Assembly: GCA_964473485.1 (NCBI GenBank)
Contig: CAYYPH010000001.1
Location: 186,001-250,000, forward strand
Origin: CAIVAT01 sp964473485
GTDB lineage: Bacteria; Bacteroidota; Bacteroidia; Bacteroidales; FEN-979
Direction: 5' to 3'
Length of the DNA stretch: 64,000 nucleotides
A program made the position numbers and the translations under genes. Under the pieces are notes generated by a model, which worked only from the letters and a program-made list of their open reading frames with translations, was not told the DNA's origin and searched no databases. How positions within the stretch are numbered: the first letter of the stretch is position 1; each line of letters begins with the position of its first letter. Below, piece by piece: positions 9,304 to 18,584 of this stretch.

Positions 9304-10779
9304 ATGAAAAAGATCTGTTTTACTTTAATTGGGCTGTTGCTGGCATCGGATGTTGTGCTGGCCCAGCTGGAAATCAGTTCCTTCAATGCTACCGGAGGAG
9401 GCTACTCGACCACTTTCCTTACCGATTACCAGTGTCTTGGGGTCAATCCCGCCAACCTGGGATGGACCTGGAACGATCACCGGATGAACATCGGGTTCCT
9501 TGAGTCGGCCGCTTCCATCTACTCGGAACCGTTAACGAAAAAGCAGGTATTGGGAGACCTTTTTAACAATGAGACTACCCTGACCATGGATGAACGCAAG
9601 CAGGCGGCCAGTGATTTTACCGATAAATTGCTTTGGGCGCAGGCATCCATCACCTGGTTCGGATTTTCATTCCAGCACGAAAAAGCCGGCGGTTTCGCCA
9701 TCAGCATCCGCGACCGGGGACTTTGGAATACGGTACTCAACAACAAGGCAGCCGATTTCCTGTTTTTAGGATACAACGATCCCTATTTCGACAGCCTGGT
9801 AACCAATCCAGATGGCAAAGTAGGATACAGCACCGATCCGAAGTGGGCTGACGAAGTATATAACGGAACCTATGCGCATTTCATCTGGTACCGTGAGTAC
9901 AACTTCGGATATGGCCGAACCATCATCGAAAAGGAGGACTTTACATGGTACGGGGGCATCGGCCTGAAATACCTGACCGGCTATGGCAGTTACCAGTACA
10001 TACAGAACGGCAAGGACCTCCGGGCCTATACTTCGCTAAGCCCGTTGTTTGATGTTGAATACGATACCCCGACCCCCTCACAAGTAACAGGAAAAGGCAT
10101 GAAAAAGGTTGGTGACGGATTCGGGTTCGATATAGGTTTTACCTTCCTGATCAAGAAAAAACTGAAGGTCGGGCTGGCAGTCAATGACATTGGGTGGATC
10201 AAGTGGAACGGAAACGTTTATAAGGGGAATAACACCTCTGTGTGGAAGATCGAAACCGCCGGGATGACGAATTACAACATTTTCGAACAGGGCGAACTCA
10301 TCCAGACCGATAACGCACCCAATGACCCGAACCTATGGGAGGGGCTTGAAAACAAAAAGGTGAACCTGCCCATGCACTTCCGTGGCGGCGCCAGTTACCG
10401 GTTCAGTCCCAAGGTCGAGGTTGGGGGAGATCTATATGTCCCGCTCGACAAGAAGGTTCCGGGCACCTATGAAAAGATCATTGGCGGTGTAGGATGTCAT
10501 TACGACCCGGCAAAATGGGTGCAACTTTCCCTGGGCGTTGTTTCCGGCGGAAAGGTCGGCACCAATGTTCCCCTGGGTGTCTCCTTCTTCCCGGTGAGAA
10601 ATGAAAACTCAACCTGGCAGCTGGGCTTTGCAACAAGGGACATCATCTCACTCTTCAAACAGACCAATGCCACGGTTTCTGGTGCATTTGGCTTTATCAG
10701 GGTAAGCTTTGGCAAAAAACCGCAGACCACAGAAGCGCCCAGAGAGATCCAGCCCGCAGAGACACAGAAGGAGGGGTGA
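9304..10779 (+). CDS. DUF5723-like outer-membrane beta-barrel protein
   Basis: 491 residues with a clear signal peptide (MKKICFTLIGLLLASDVVLAQ). The mature part has repeated amphipathic strands rich in Gly, Tyr, Trp and Phe (YNFGYGRTII, WYGGIGLKYLTGYGS, FGFDIGFTFLIKKKLKVGLAVNDIGW), and phrases such as GVNPANLGW are typical of FadL/PorV-like barrel proteins grouped as DUF5723 in Bacteroidota. It should lie in the outer membrane. It is one of few plus-strand genes here and is flanked by convergent or divergent cluster genes, so it may be an independent surface protein rather than a biosynthetic one. The final 20 residues (PQTTEAPREIQPAETQ) are Pro/Glu-rich and probably disordered. Confidence 0.85.
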   Translation: MKKICFTLIGLLLASDVVLAQLEISSFNATGGGYSTTFLTDYQCLGVNPANLGWTWNDHRMNIGFLESAASIYSEPLTKKQVLGDLFNNETTLTMDERKQAASDFTDKLLWAQASITWFGFSFQHEKAGGFAISIRDRGLWNTVLNNKAADFLFLGYNDPYFDSLVTNPDGKVGYSTDPKWADEVYNGTYAHFIWYREYNFGYGRTIIEKEDFTWYGGIGLKYLTGYGSYQYIQNGKDLRAYTSLSPLFDVEYDTPTPSQVTGKGMKKVGDGFGFDIGFTFLIKKKLKVGLAVNDIGWIKWNGNVYKGNNTSVWKIETAGMTNYNIFEQGELIQTDNAPNDPNLWEGLENKKVNLPMHFRGGASYRFSPKVEVGGDLYVPLDKKVPGTYEKIIGGVGCHYDPAKWVQLSLGVVSGGKVGTNVPLGVSFFPVRNENSTWQLGFATRDIISLFKQTNATVSGAFGFIRVSFGKKPQTTEAPREIQPAETQKEG

Positions 10780-10805
10780 GTTGGCAGACGGTTAATTCCG
10801 GCCAC

Positions 10806-13800
10806 CTATTTTCTGATCACGAACAGGTTGTTGGAGGTTACTTTTTTAGTGTCAATCAGTTCGACGCTTAACCCGTATTTCTTCACTGTCGATTCAATTC
10901 GACCTCCTGAAGTGAAAAACAGTTCCTTGCCGGGAGTTGTTGTCCTGTTGAAACCAATATTGGTGGAAAAAAATTCGGTCAGCTTTGATTTCCTGTGCCT
11001 GGCCTCGAGATCGGCATTAGCCTCGCGGATCATGATAACCCCTCCCGGCTGAAGTTGTTCCACACACCTGCTGATCAGGGCATCCTGCTCGTCGGGGTGA
11101 AGATAATGCAGCACATCGCCGAGAATGTATCCGGCAGCCGGCATGATCTCAGCGGTTCTGACATCGTCGCACCGGAAACCGATCCGCTCATTCCGGCTGA
11201 AACAGTTGGAGGCCACCGCTATCTTTTCTTCATCATAATCGATACCGGCAAGGATGCGGTCGCCGGATGTGAACATCAGTAAATAGGAGAGATACCCGTA
11301 TCCGCAGCCAAGGTCCATGATAAGCCCTTTTCTGGGCATGATTTGGTTGTAGACGTTGAAATTATCTTCGAGGCGCATTTTGATCTTGACATACCATTCG
11401 AGCACGGGCCCTTTGAGTGTGTAGTTGAGCGCCACGAGCCTGCGGTAATAGTCCGGGGTGCCAGCTTCGATTTTAAATGCCTCGTATTCACGGATATAGA
11501 ATTTTCTGAAATTCCGCGCCCGCTCCTGGTAAGTGATCCCGAATGAGGTGTCATCCGAGGAAACACGCTTCATGATCTTCATATGCAGGCTGTTGGGCCT
11601 TCCCCAGAATGCGCCTTTGGAGAGGAAGTCTCCCGAGCCGAAGACGAGCATGGGAAGAAGGTCTATCTGCAGTTTTTCAGCCAGGTAAAATGCTCCCCGG
11701 TGAAAGCGCTGAATTTTCTGATCAAATGAACGGTGCCCTTCGGGGAAAACCAGGATGCTATAGCCTTCTTCAACCTTTTTCCGGAGAGGTCCGAGGATGG
11801 CGTCAATACCGTCTTCCACATTAAAGAAGGAGGCCAGTCGGGCGATCGGACCGAATACCGGTGAATTCCAGACCCAGCGGTTGGTCAGGATCAGGATTTT
11901 CGGGTGAAACCTGAGAAAGGCAGGGGTCTCAATGAGGCTTTGATGGTTGGAGATGATGATGGCGGGTTTGGTGAATCGTTCGCCATGTTCGTTGGCAAGC
12001 GTGCGGTCGTAAGCGAAGGTGAAGGCAATATAAGCCCTGGTGAGGGCGGAAAAAAGGCGGTGGAAAAGGTGTTCCTTTCTCTCCTTGCCAAGGGGCATCA
12101 CCCACTTAATCACCACACCAGCGATCATCATCAGGATGGCGATCAATACAATGTTACTCCAGGTTACGATGGTCTTGATAAAGATCCTAAACGTAACAGG
12201 GAACCGGTTCCTGCGGCTCCGCTCCAGTATCAGCTTGTTGAACAGCCAGGGTTCGATGGTGAATGAGAGGATCACAACCGTGATCATACCGACAAGTGAG
12301 ATCAGGGCAATGGAGTGAAGGGCCGGGTGCCGGGCAAAGAACAGGGCTCCGGCACCGAACAGGGTTGCCCCGGATGAAAGAATCACCGAAATCCTGTATG
12401 AAGTCATCTCATCGGTACCGTATTTTAGCGACCGCTGCATACCGCGCATCATCAGGATACTGTGATCGACTCCCAGTCCGAAAATAAAGGAGGAGAGAAT
12501 GATGTTGAAAATGTTGAACGTTTCACCGGTGATACCCATAAACCCCAGGGTGATCAGCCAGCTGCCGAACATTGGCAGGGCGGCCATCAGTCCGAGCCCC
12601 AGCCGGCCATATGAAAAGACCAGTAAAAGGGTTACGAAGATCATCGACAGGGTGACCAGCCGGTCAAAATCGGTCTTCACTCCCTCAACAAACCGGGTGG
12701 TCAGCGACTGCCTGTCGAAGATGACGAATGAGCCATCAGGGGTGAGCGATTCGTAAACCTCAGGTTTACGCTCTTCAGTTACATTAAGGATCGAAGGTAT
12801 CATAACCACTCCAGGCCGAACCGTGATCCATTCGCGGGTCACCGGATCCTGGTCGGGATCGCCCAGGGCAGATGAAAGAGGCTGAAAGTCAGTCTCCAGT
12901 AACCGGTAAAACGGGTCGAATGCACCGCTGCTGAACCCAGCTTTCAATCCTTCCGACCTTACCAGTTCACGTACGCGGGCTATCCGGGCGGGAGTCCAGA
13001 ATGCTTTCCAGTCGCGAATCCGCTGCTGCTGCAAAGAATCGGAAGTGAGCAAAGGTCCTGCGTCAGAAAATCCCCCGATGACCTTGTTCTCACGCAGCCC
13101 GTCAATCTTTACCCGCAGCCGGTCATGATGACGGAGCGCCTCTTCGGCCGTGGCACCTGTAGCCACCACAAAGACTTTCTTTAATTTATAGTTGCTGATC
13201 CTGTCAAGGCCCGATTCCGCTTCCTTCAGTCCGGGTGTCATGAAATTCAAGGCATTCATATCTTTCTCGAAAGAGGCATCCCCGGCAAAAAAGGCGCTGA
13301 TTAACGCCAGGATAAGGATCGCTGCGAGGAGCCATTTTTTTTCGTGATAGGGATATGCTCCCATCTTGTCAATGAATGTCAACTTCGATTTTCCTGGTTG
13401 CTCAAGCGACACCAGGTGAACAAATTGCGGAAGGAAGATAAGGGTGAAAAGGGCGGCTCCGGTTACGCTGAGGAGTGCGAACCAGCCAAGGTCACGGAGC
13501 ACCGTCGAATTCAGGAATGTAAGGCAGAACAAAGCCCCCACGGTGGTCACGGCACAGATCACGATAACATGCGTCATGTCGCGGATGGTCGCGTTGATGT
13601 CGCCCGATTTCCGGTAATAATTCATGAAGTACATGGCATAGTCGACAATGAGACCCAGGATGACGGAACCGATGCCGAGCGATATGGCCGAGATGCTGCC
13701 TTTTACCAAATACAGGGCGGCCAGGGCGAGTCCTGCCCCGAAGATCGCGGGAAAAAGGCTTAGCAGGCGGGCCCTGAAATCCCTGAAATACCATCCGACC

Positions 13801-14660
13801 AGCAGGAAGATAAGTCCGAAAGAGATTGCCAGGGTGAGGATAATATCCATTTGGATCTGCCTGGCGTTGGCAACTGCTACCGCTGCAGAGCCGAAGTACC
13901 GGGCGCTGACCCTGCCTGAAAATGTGGTGTCGAGCGAAATGATCAGGTCATCGAGCCCATCCACCATTTTTCCGTTGGCCGAGGTTTCGCTTGCAGGGTT
14001 GGCCGGCCCGGCGAAAATAAGCAGATGGCGGAGGTCGCGGGTGAAGACACACCCGTCGTAAAGCAGGAAATTTTCCCCGGCGCTGAGGGACTTCATTTTC
14101 TCCGATGCAATGCCCGTGATGCCGAGCGGATCTGAGGCAATCCTTGTCTTCATCACCATGCCGGCGGGCGACGCAAGAATGCGGAGATTGTTCTGCATGG
14201 CTTTGCCGACCCGGTCTTCAGTGAGCATTGAATCGATCAGAAGGTAATCGGATGGGTAAAGGAAAGAAGGAAGGTGGTTAAGCACCAGCCCGGTCATCTT
14301 TTGCAGGGTTTCTTCCGGAGCCCTGAAGGTGAGATGGCGGATCAATGTCGTATCAAAACGGACCGCTACCGAATCGGTCAGCGCCTGTCCGTAGGCCATC
14401 AGCAGGTCGGGGTCCGGGGCCCCTGTGGTATCCCTGAGGGTGATGTTGAAGATGATCTGGTCGGTCTGATCCAGGTTGGCTACCACGAAGCCGGTCAGGT
14501 CGTTGTCAGAACCGGCCGGAACCGCACTGCTGATATTTTCAACAAACCTGATGCGGCTGGCTAAATAGGCAAACAATAGTAGCAGGCCCGTGAACAGAAA
14601 GTAAAAAAGTATTCGGCGTGTATGAAAGAACCGGTGGATGCGGATGAAGAGTTCAGCCAT
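10806..14660 (-). CDS. Trifunctional fusion: MMPL exporter / PlsC-type acyltransferase / SAM methyltransferase
   Basis: 1284 residues carrying three domains. Residues 1-850 are an MMPL/RND exporter with two repeated halves of membrane segments and large periplasmic loops. Each half carries an acidic residue in a membrane helix (D340 in GLIVDYAMYF, D732 in GLGVDHSILMM), the likely proton-relay sites. Residues about 890-1050 are a PlsC lysophospholipid acyltransferase: motif I is NHQSLIE (H906, HX4E rather than the usual HX4D) and motif III is FPEGHRS near 973. Residues 1105-1284 are a class I methyltransferase (MDLGCGYGYL, 1115-1124). Separate homologues of these parts occur in aryl-polyene clusters. 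Fusing them suggests that chain transfer to a lipid or other acceptor is coupled to export and methylation. The gene overlaps the glycosyltransferase gene by eight bases. Confidence 0.92.
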   Translation of the reverse strand: MAELFIRIHRFFHTRRILFYFLFTGLLLLFAYLASRIRFVENISSAVPAGSDNDLTGFVVANLDQTDQIIFNITLRDTTGAPDPDLLMAYGQALTDSVAVRFDTTLIRHLTFRAPEETLQKMTGLVLNHLPSFLYPSDYLLIDSMLTEDRVGKAMQNNLRILASPAGMVMKTRIASDPLGITGIASEKMKSLSAGENFLLYDGCVFTRDLRHLLIFAGPANPASETSANGKMVDGLDDLIISLDTTFSGRVSARYFGSAAVAVANARQIQMDIILTLAISFGLIFLLVGWYFRDFRARLLSLFPAIFGAGLALAALYLVKGSISAISLGIGSVILGLIVDYAMYFMNYYRKSGDINATIRDMTHVIVICAVTTVGALFCLTFLNSTVLRDLGWFALLSVTGAALFTLIFLPQFVHLVSLEQPGKSKLTFIDKMGAYPYHEKKWLLAAILILALISAFFAGDASFEKDMNALNFMTPGLKEAESGLDRISNYKLKKVFVVATGATAEEALRHHDRLRVKIDGLRENKVIGGFSDAGPLLTSDSLQQQRIRDWKAFWTPARIARVRELVRSEGLKAGFSSGAFDPFYRLLETDFQPLSSALGDPDQDPVTREWITVRPGVVMIPSILNVTEERKPEVYESLTPDGSFVIFDRQSLTTRFVEGVKTDFDRLVTLSMIFVTLLLVFSYGRLGLGLMAALPMFGSWLITLGFMGITGETFNIFNIILSSFIFGLGVDHSILMMRGMQRSLKYGTDEMTSYRISVILSSGATLFGAGALFFARHPALHSIALISLVGMITVVILSFTIEPWLFNKLILERSRRNRFPVTFRIFIKTIVTWSNIVLIAILMMIAGVVIKWVMPLGKERKEHLFHRLFSALTRAYIAFTFAYDRTLANEHGERFTKPAIIISNHQSLIETPAFLRFHPKILILTNRWVWNSPVFGPIARLASFFNVEDGIDAILGPLRKKVEEGYSILVFPEGHRSFDQKIQRFHRGAFYLAEKLQIDLLPMLVFGSGDFLSKGAFWGRPNSLHMKIMKRVSSDDTSFGITYQERARNFRKFYIREYEAFKIEAGTPDYYRRLVALNYTLKGPVLEWYVKIKMRLEDNFNVYNQIMPRKGLIMDLGCGYGYLSYLLMFTSGDRILAGIDYDEEKIAVASNCFSRNERIGFRCDDVRTAEIMPAAGYILGDVLHYLHPDEQDALISRCVEQLQPGGVIMIREANADLEARHRKSKLTEFFSTNIGFNRTTTPGKELFFTSGGRIESTVKKYGLSVELIDTKKVTSNNLFVIRK

Positions 14661-15840
14661 TCTTTTTTCTGAAGAGTGTAAGTAGAACGTAGGTAACAGG
14701 ACCCATCACCGCCACCAGGGCAACCCCAAGGACGAGGCTCCCGATCAGATACTGGATCAGGTTTTCCTTTATCCAATGCAGTCCCATTCCCGAATCATAA
14801 CGGATTCCGTCGGTATTCAGACCGAGAATCCAGCCCCCTGCCATGTAACTCGCGAAGATGATTAGCGGAAGAATCGGCGGGATGCTTATGTTGGAAGCCG
14901 CCACGGCGATGAACTTATTGAGCCTGAAAAGCTGCGCGAGTGCAAAGGCGGCCATCATCTGCCATCCCCATATAGGCATGACCCCGATAAACAGACCAAG
15001 CGACAAGGAAAGGGTCAGGCTCAGGTTGGAATCTTTGCTGTTGACCACATATTCCGTGAAAAGTTCCTTCATGGATCGCTTTCGCAGCGATTTGATAAAG
15101 GCAAAGGGCCTCACCCAGAGCAGTGCAACAAAAACCAGGATGGTATTGGCAATGCTGGCCCTGGTGAAATCGCGGACCTTTCTGAAATGGGTGACCCTGA
15201 TCTCCCTGGGCGCGTAATAAACCTTCACGGGGACGGAAAGTATCCTTACACCCATCCAGGCAAAACGAACCAGGATCTCCACCTCGTACTCGTATTTTCG
15301 TGAAACCACACGCCTTATCTTCGAGAACGGGGCGAGGGGATAGAGCCTGTAACCGGTCTGTACATCGGGAACGTTAAGCCCAGTTTCGACCTTGAACCAG
15401 AAGATGGAGAATTTGTGTCCGAAGCTGGAGGTTTCGGGCACCTCTTCCTGGCTCATGTTGCGGGCGCCGAGAATGAGGGCGCCGGGGTTCTGCTCTATCA
15501 TTTCCAGGAATAACGGCAGATCGTCGGGATAATGCTGTCCGTCGCTGTCGATGGTGATGGCGTAAATGAACCCTGACTGGCAGGCAAGTTCGAAACCCAG
15601 GCGCAACGCCCAGCCTTTTCCCCGGTTTTTGGGTACCCTGATGACCCTGAGCTGGGGGTAGCGCGACAGAATCTGGTCGGTGGAATCGGTACAACCGTCG
15701 TTCACCACGATCACATCATCGAGATAGGAGAGAACCCCCTCGATAACCTGTTCCAGTGCATGGTCGTTGTTGTAGGTCGGAATGATGACACAACACCTGA
15801 TCGCCGAGAAACGTTGCTTTATCAGGGTTTTGTCATTCAT
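14653..15840 (-). CDS. GT2 glycosyltransferase fused to a DUF2062 membrane domain
   Basis: 395 residues. The N-terminal 230 are a family 2 glycosyltransferase (VIIPTYNND, VVNDGCTDSTD) with the metal-binding DxD at residues 98-100 (TIDSDGQHYPDD). The rest holds membrane segments of the DUF2062 type (LGLFIGVMPIWGWQMMAA, ISIPPILPLIIFASY). Such GT2 proteins act at the cytoplasmic face on lipid carriers or, in polyene clusters, glycosylate the product or its lipid anchor. The acceptor is unknown. Stop and start overlap with the downstream fusion protein, indicating translation from one transcript. A -7-like box lies 44 bases upstream. Confidence 0.88.
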   Translation of the reverse strand: MNDKTLIKQRFSAIRCCVIIPTYNNDHALEQVIEGVLSYLDDVIVVNDGCTDSTDQILSRYPQLRVIRVPKNRGKGWALRLGFELACQSGFIYAITIDSDGQHYPDDLPLFLEMIEQNPGALILGARNMSQEEVPETSSFGHKFSIFWFKVETGLNVPDVQTGYRLYPLAPFSKIRRVVSRKYEYEVEILVRFAWMGVRILSVPVKVYYAPREIRVTHFRKVRDFTRASIANTILVFVALLWVRPFAFIKSLRKRSMKELFTEYVVNSKDSNLSLTLSLSLGLFIGVMPIWGWQMMAAFALAQLFRLNKFIAVAASNISIPPILPLIIFASYMAGGWILGLNTDGIRYDSGMGLHWIKENLIQYLIGSLVLGVALVAVMGPVTYVLLTLFRKKNG

Positions 15841-15883
15841 TGCGGGCGATGGGGTTTATTTAATCAGGCAGTTGCAGTGATGG

Positions 15884-15891
15884 CAAAGGTA
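15884..15891 (-). promoter_or_regulatory. Candidate -7 box for the GT2/MMPL operon
   Basis: The minus strand reads TACCTTTG, giving a leader of about 36 bases before the ATG at 15840. It lies in the 83-base divergent interval 15841-15923. No good -33 box was seen. Confidence 0.4.
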
Positions 15892-15911
15892 AGAATTATA
15901 CCTAAAGGTTA

Positions 15912-15919
15912 TATTTTTG
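15912..15919 (+). promoter_or_regulatory. Possible -7 box directly before the radical SAM start
   Basis: The plus strand reads TATTTTTG, ending four bases before the ATG at 15924. If used, the mRNA would be nearly leaderless. It could equally be chance, because no -33 element fits. Confidence 0.25.
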
Positions 15920-15923
15920 CGCT

Positions 15924-17264
15924 ATGAAGATCCTGCTTATCAATCCGCCGCGTTCTCCTGAAAACAACATCCTGAAGTTCGCCCCCGCAGAAGCCCTCCG
16001 GTTCATCCATAAAAAACTGATCGGGCCGCCGCTGGGATTGCTTACCATTGCCGCCTCCGTGAAGGATCACGATGTGGTTGTTTTCGATACCAAAGGTGAG
16101 TATGACCTCTGTAGCGACACCCCGGCCCTCGAACCGCTCATTTCACAGCTTCTTGCTGAACATCAGCCCGACCTGGTGGGTGTTACCACGATCACCTCTG
16201 AGTTTGACGACAGCATCGGGATCCTGAAGATCGTTAAACGGTTCAATCCAGGTATCCTGACGGTGGCCGGCGGGCTTCATGCCACACTTTGTCCGGGTGA
16301 TTTTACCAATCCCGCCGTTGATGTTACCATTCCGGGGCAGTGCCCCCATATTTTCCGGCAGGTCGTAACCGCCCGCGAAAAAGGCCTTTCCCTTGCGTCG
16401 GTTCCCGGTCTCTGGCTCAATACATCAACCGGATTGAAAAAAACTGCAGGACGGCCTGAACCCTGGGATCCTGCCGGAGTTAACTACCTGATGCCCGACC
16501 GGCGGCACCTTGAGCGTTGGATCAGCACTTACCGCGTTGGCAACAATCCATATCCGACCACTTACCTGTTCACCTCCCTGGGCTGCCCTTACAAATGCAC
16601 CTTTTGCAGCATCTGGACCCAGTTCAGGGGGCGCTATTACCAGCGGTCGGTCGAAAGCCTAATCGCGGAACTAAAAACCATCGATGAGTATCCGGTGGTG
16701 CGGTTTGCCGATGCAAATACCGTGGTGGACGAACACTTCATGCTTGAACTTTTCCGACGTATCGAAGAGGAGGGGATAAGGAAAACTTTTGTGATGGACA
16801 TCAGGGCCGATGTGGCGGCAAACCGTCCCGACATCATTGAACGACTTGCCCGGGGCGGGCTGAAGGTGGTGATCTGCGGCTTCGAATCCTTCCGGGATGA
16901 AGAGCTGAAAAAGTACCGGAAAGCATCCCCTGCACACGATAACCAGTTGGCAGTGAAGGTCTTCGAAGATAACGGAATCATGGTAAGGGGGAATTATGTG
17001 ATACCGCCCGATTACTCGGAAGCCGATTTTGCCGCTCTGGCAGAATATGCCGACAGAAACCGTGTTGTTTATGCTGGCTACACCATCCTGACCCCCATGC
17101 CTGGTACGGTCTACTTCAAACAGGTGAAAAACAGGATCGTTGATTTCAACTACCGGAAATACAATTTCTTTAACTCCGTAATGCAGACATTGATTCCGCA
17201 CGATGAATTTCATCACCGGGTCGGCTCGTTATGGCTGATCAAGAAAGGGGATGATGTGATCTGA
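15924..17264 (+). CDS. B12-binding-type radical SAM protein
   Basis: 446 residues. The N-terminus (MKILLINPPRSPENN) and the strands DLVGVTTITSEFDDS and TVAGGLHATLCPGDF fit the cobalamin-binding domain of B12-dependent radical SAM enzymes. The SAM/4Fe-4S site is C-x3-C-x2-C in SLGCPYKCTFC. After it come RFADANTVVDEHF and GFESFRDEELKKYRKAS, the usual barrel strands of this family. It is transcribed opposite to most cluster genes and diverges from the GT2/exporter operon, with a separate promoter region between. Methylation or another radical modification of the cluster product is plausible but only inferred. It ends 49 bases from the convergent malonyltransferase gene. Confidence 0.85.
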   Translation: MKILLINPPRSPENNILKFAPAEALRFIHKKLIGPPLGLLTIAASVKDHDVVVFDTKGEYDLCSDTPALEPLISQLLAEHQPDLVGVTTITSEFDDSIGILKIVKRFNPGILTVAGGLHATLCPGDFTNPAVDVTIPGQCPHIFRQVVTAREKGLSLASVPGLWLNTSTGLKKTAGRPEPWDPAGVNYLMPDRRHLERWISTYRVGNNPYPTTYLFTSLGCPYKCTFCSIWTQFRGRYYQRSVESLIAELKTIDEYPVVRFADANTVVDEHFMLELFRRIEEEGIRKTFVMDIRADVAANRPDIIERLARGGLKVVICGFESFRDEELKKYRKASPAHDNQLAVKVFEDNGIMVRGNYVIPPDYSEADFAALAEYADRNRVVYAGYTILTPMPGTVYFKQVKNRIVDFNYRKYNFFNSVMQTLIPHDEFHHRVGSLWLIKKGDDVI

Positions 17265-17313
17265 CCGGCGCACCCCTGGCTGATCTCCCGTCCAATTTGT
17301 AGAATCCGCCTTT

Positions 17314-18222
17314 TCAGACCGTGTCGATGGAAGCTGCCTCGGCGAGGGTGAAAAACCTGAAATTCCCGGGGATGAACTTTGAGTTCCGGGCCAGTCCGGT
17401 CGGGGGGCCACACTCTATCAACCGTGTGATGCCGCGGCTCAGCATGGTTTCCATGGTCTTCTGCCAGTTCAGGGGATGATGGAGATTTCGCACCAGCTCA
17501 TGGCAGATGGCCTGCCTGTCTGCCAGTAAGGACTGATCGACCAGCGATATCACGGGTATCCGGGGCATGCCAACTTCAGTCTCCGAAACCGCCTCTTCAA
17601 ACTTCAGGGCATTGGTTTTGAGAAATTCCGAATGGTAGGGGATGGAAGTCTCCATCCTGCGAATGTGCAACGCCCCCTCTTCCGCAGCCAGGTTCCTGAG
17701 CAACACGAGATCTTCCGATGTTCCCGAAATCACAAAGGCATGATCCGAGTTCCGGTTGGTGATCCGGACGCTGAGCCGGTGCCTGCTGATCAGCGTATCG
17801 ATATCCCTGCGCGACAGACCGATGATGACCATCATACTGTACTTACGTTCATTACTGAGGTTTTCAAGCGAACGATAAGCGGCGCTGATCAGCTGAAGTC
17901 CCGCCTCAAAGGTGATGCATCCTGCATCCTGTATGGCAGCGTAAATTCCCATGCTATACCCGGCGGCAATGTCAGGGATAATACCAAGTTCGCGCAGCGC
18001 CGCCGATGCAGCGCAACTTAAAACATAGGTCTTGCATTGACGGCTGTATTCACCGGTATCCGGCCCCTGACCGGGGTTGTAGCCGGTCAGTTCTTCTATG
18101 CGTGCCGCTGCCTCCTGGTACCATGTATGCCATTTATCAAATCCAGGCAAACCTTTAACCTGATCTGGTGAAAGATCGCTGGTAAAAGCAGGGAATACAA
18201 ATGCTGTTCGCGCTTCGGGCAC
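17314..18222 (-). CDS. ACP S-malonyltransferase-like acyltransferase (FabD family)
   Basis: 302 residues with the FabD fold: the nucleophile serine lies in AAGYSMGIYAA (GYSMG, a variant of GHSxG), the conserved arginine lies in AAYRSLE in place of the common QxRG, and the catalytic histidine is in SIPYHSEFLK. The C-terminus has the GxxxxLIECGPPTGL-type strand. It would load malonyl units onto carrier proteins such as the one encoded just upstream (18237). Translation probably starts at the GTG at 18222, since no ATG fits. Because a housekeeping fabD is expected elsewhere, this copy is likely dedicated to the cluster. The unusual GYS and YRS motifs suggest it may accept an acyl group other than malonate. 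Confidence 0.85.
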   Translation of the reverse strand: MPEARTAFVFPAFTSDLSPDQVKGLPGFDKWHTWYQEAAARIEELTGYNPGQGPDTGEYSRQCKTYVLSCAASAALRELGIIPDIAAGYSMGIYAAIQDAGCITFEAGLQLISAAYRSLENLSNERKYSMMVIIGLSRRDIDTLISRHRLSVRITNRNSDHAFVISGTSEDLVLLRNLAAEEGALHIRRMETSIPYHSEFLKTNALKFEEAVSETEVGMPRIPVISLVDQSLLADRQAICHELVRNLHHPLNWQKTMETMLSRGITRLIECGPPTGLARNSKFIPGNFRFFTLAEAASIDTV

Positions 18223-18236
18223 GGGGAATCTGAGGT

Positions 18237-18545
18237 TTACCTTTCAATTTCGAGCAACCGGTTCTCGTGCTCAATGATGAGCAACTGCATGTCGATAAGC
18301 TGACCCAGGGTCTGCACCGGGTGTTTTACCGCATATTTTCCAATTACTTTTAACTCAATATCGAGGTTGTATTTTTTCTTGAAGATCTCAATGAGTTCAA
18401 GGAACATCAGTGAGTCGCCATTGATATCTTTGATAATGTTTGTTTGCTCATTGAGCTGTGATTTCTCAACTTCACACTCTTCCGCAAAAAAATCAAATAC
18501 AATCTCCCTGACCTCATTCCTGATTTTGTCATCAATCAAAGCCAT
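18237..18545 (-). CDS. Acyl carrier protein
   Basis: About 102 residues with the phosphopantetheine attachment serine at residue 45 in NGDSLMFLEL, preceded by the acidic helix of carrier proteins (VREIVFDFFAEECEVE). It has a C-terminal extension (about 20 residues, ending NRLLEIER) longer than in typical ACPs. It would carry chain intermediates for the neighbouring synthase (18585) and transferase (17314). ATG codons at 18554 and 18545 are both possible. The latter (MALIDDK) is preferred, because a TATTTTTG box at 18562-18569 would start transcription near 18555. Confidence 0.88.
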   Translation of the reverse strand: MALIDDKIRNEVREIVFDFFAEECEVEKSQLNEQTNIIKDINGDSLMFLELIEIFKKKYNLDIELKVIGKYAVKHPVQTLGQLIDMQLLIIEHENRLLEIER

Positions 18546-18584
18546 AATGATCATTTTTTTGCAAAAATAACTTTTTTTTCTGTC

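Noticed and set aside
9304..10779. A role of the DUF5723-like protein in polyene transport
   Set aside because: Position alone suggests it. It has its own promoter and opposite strand, with no domain linking it to the pathway.
15912..15919. Leaderless transcription of the radical SAM gene at 15924
   Set aside because: The -7-like box lies too close to the start and no -33 element fits, so it is listed only as a weak promoter.
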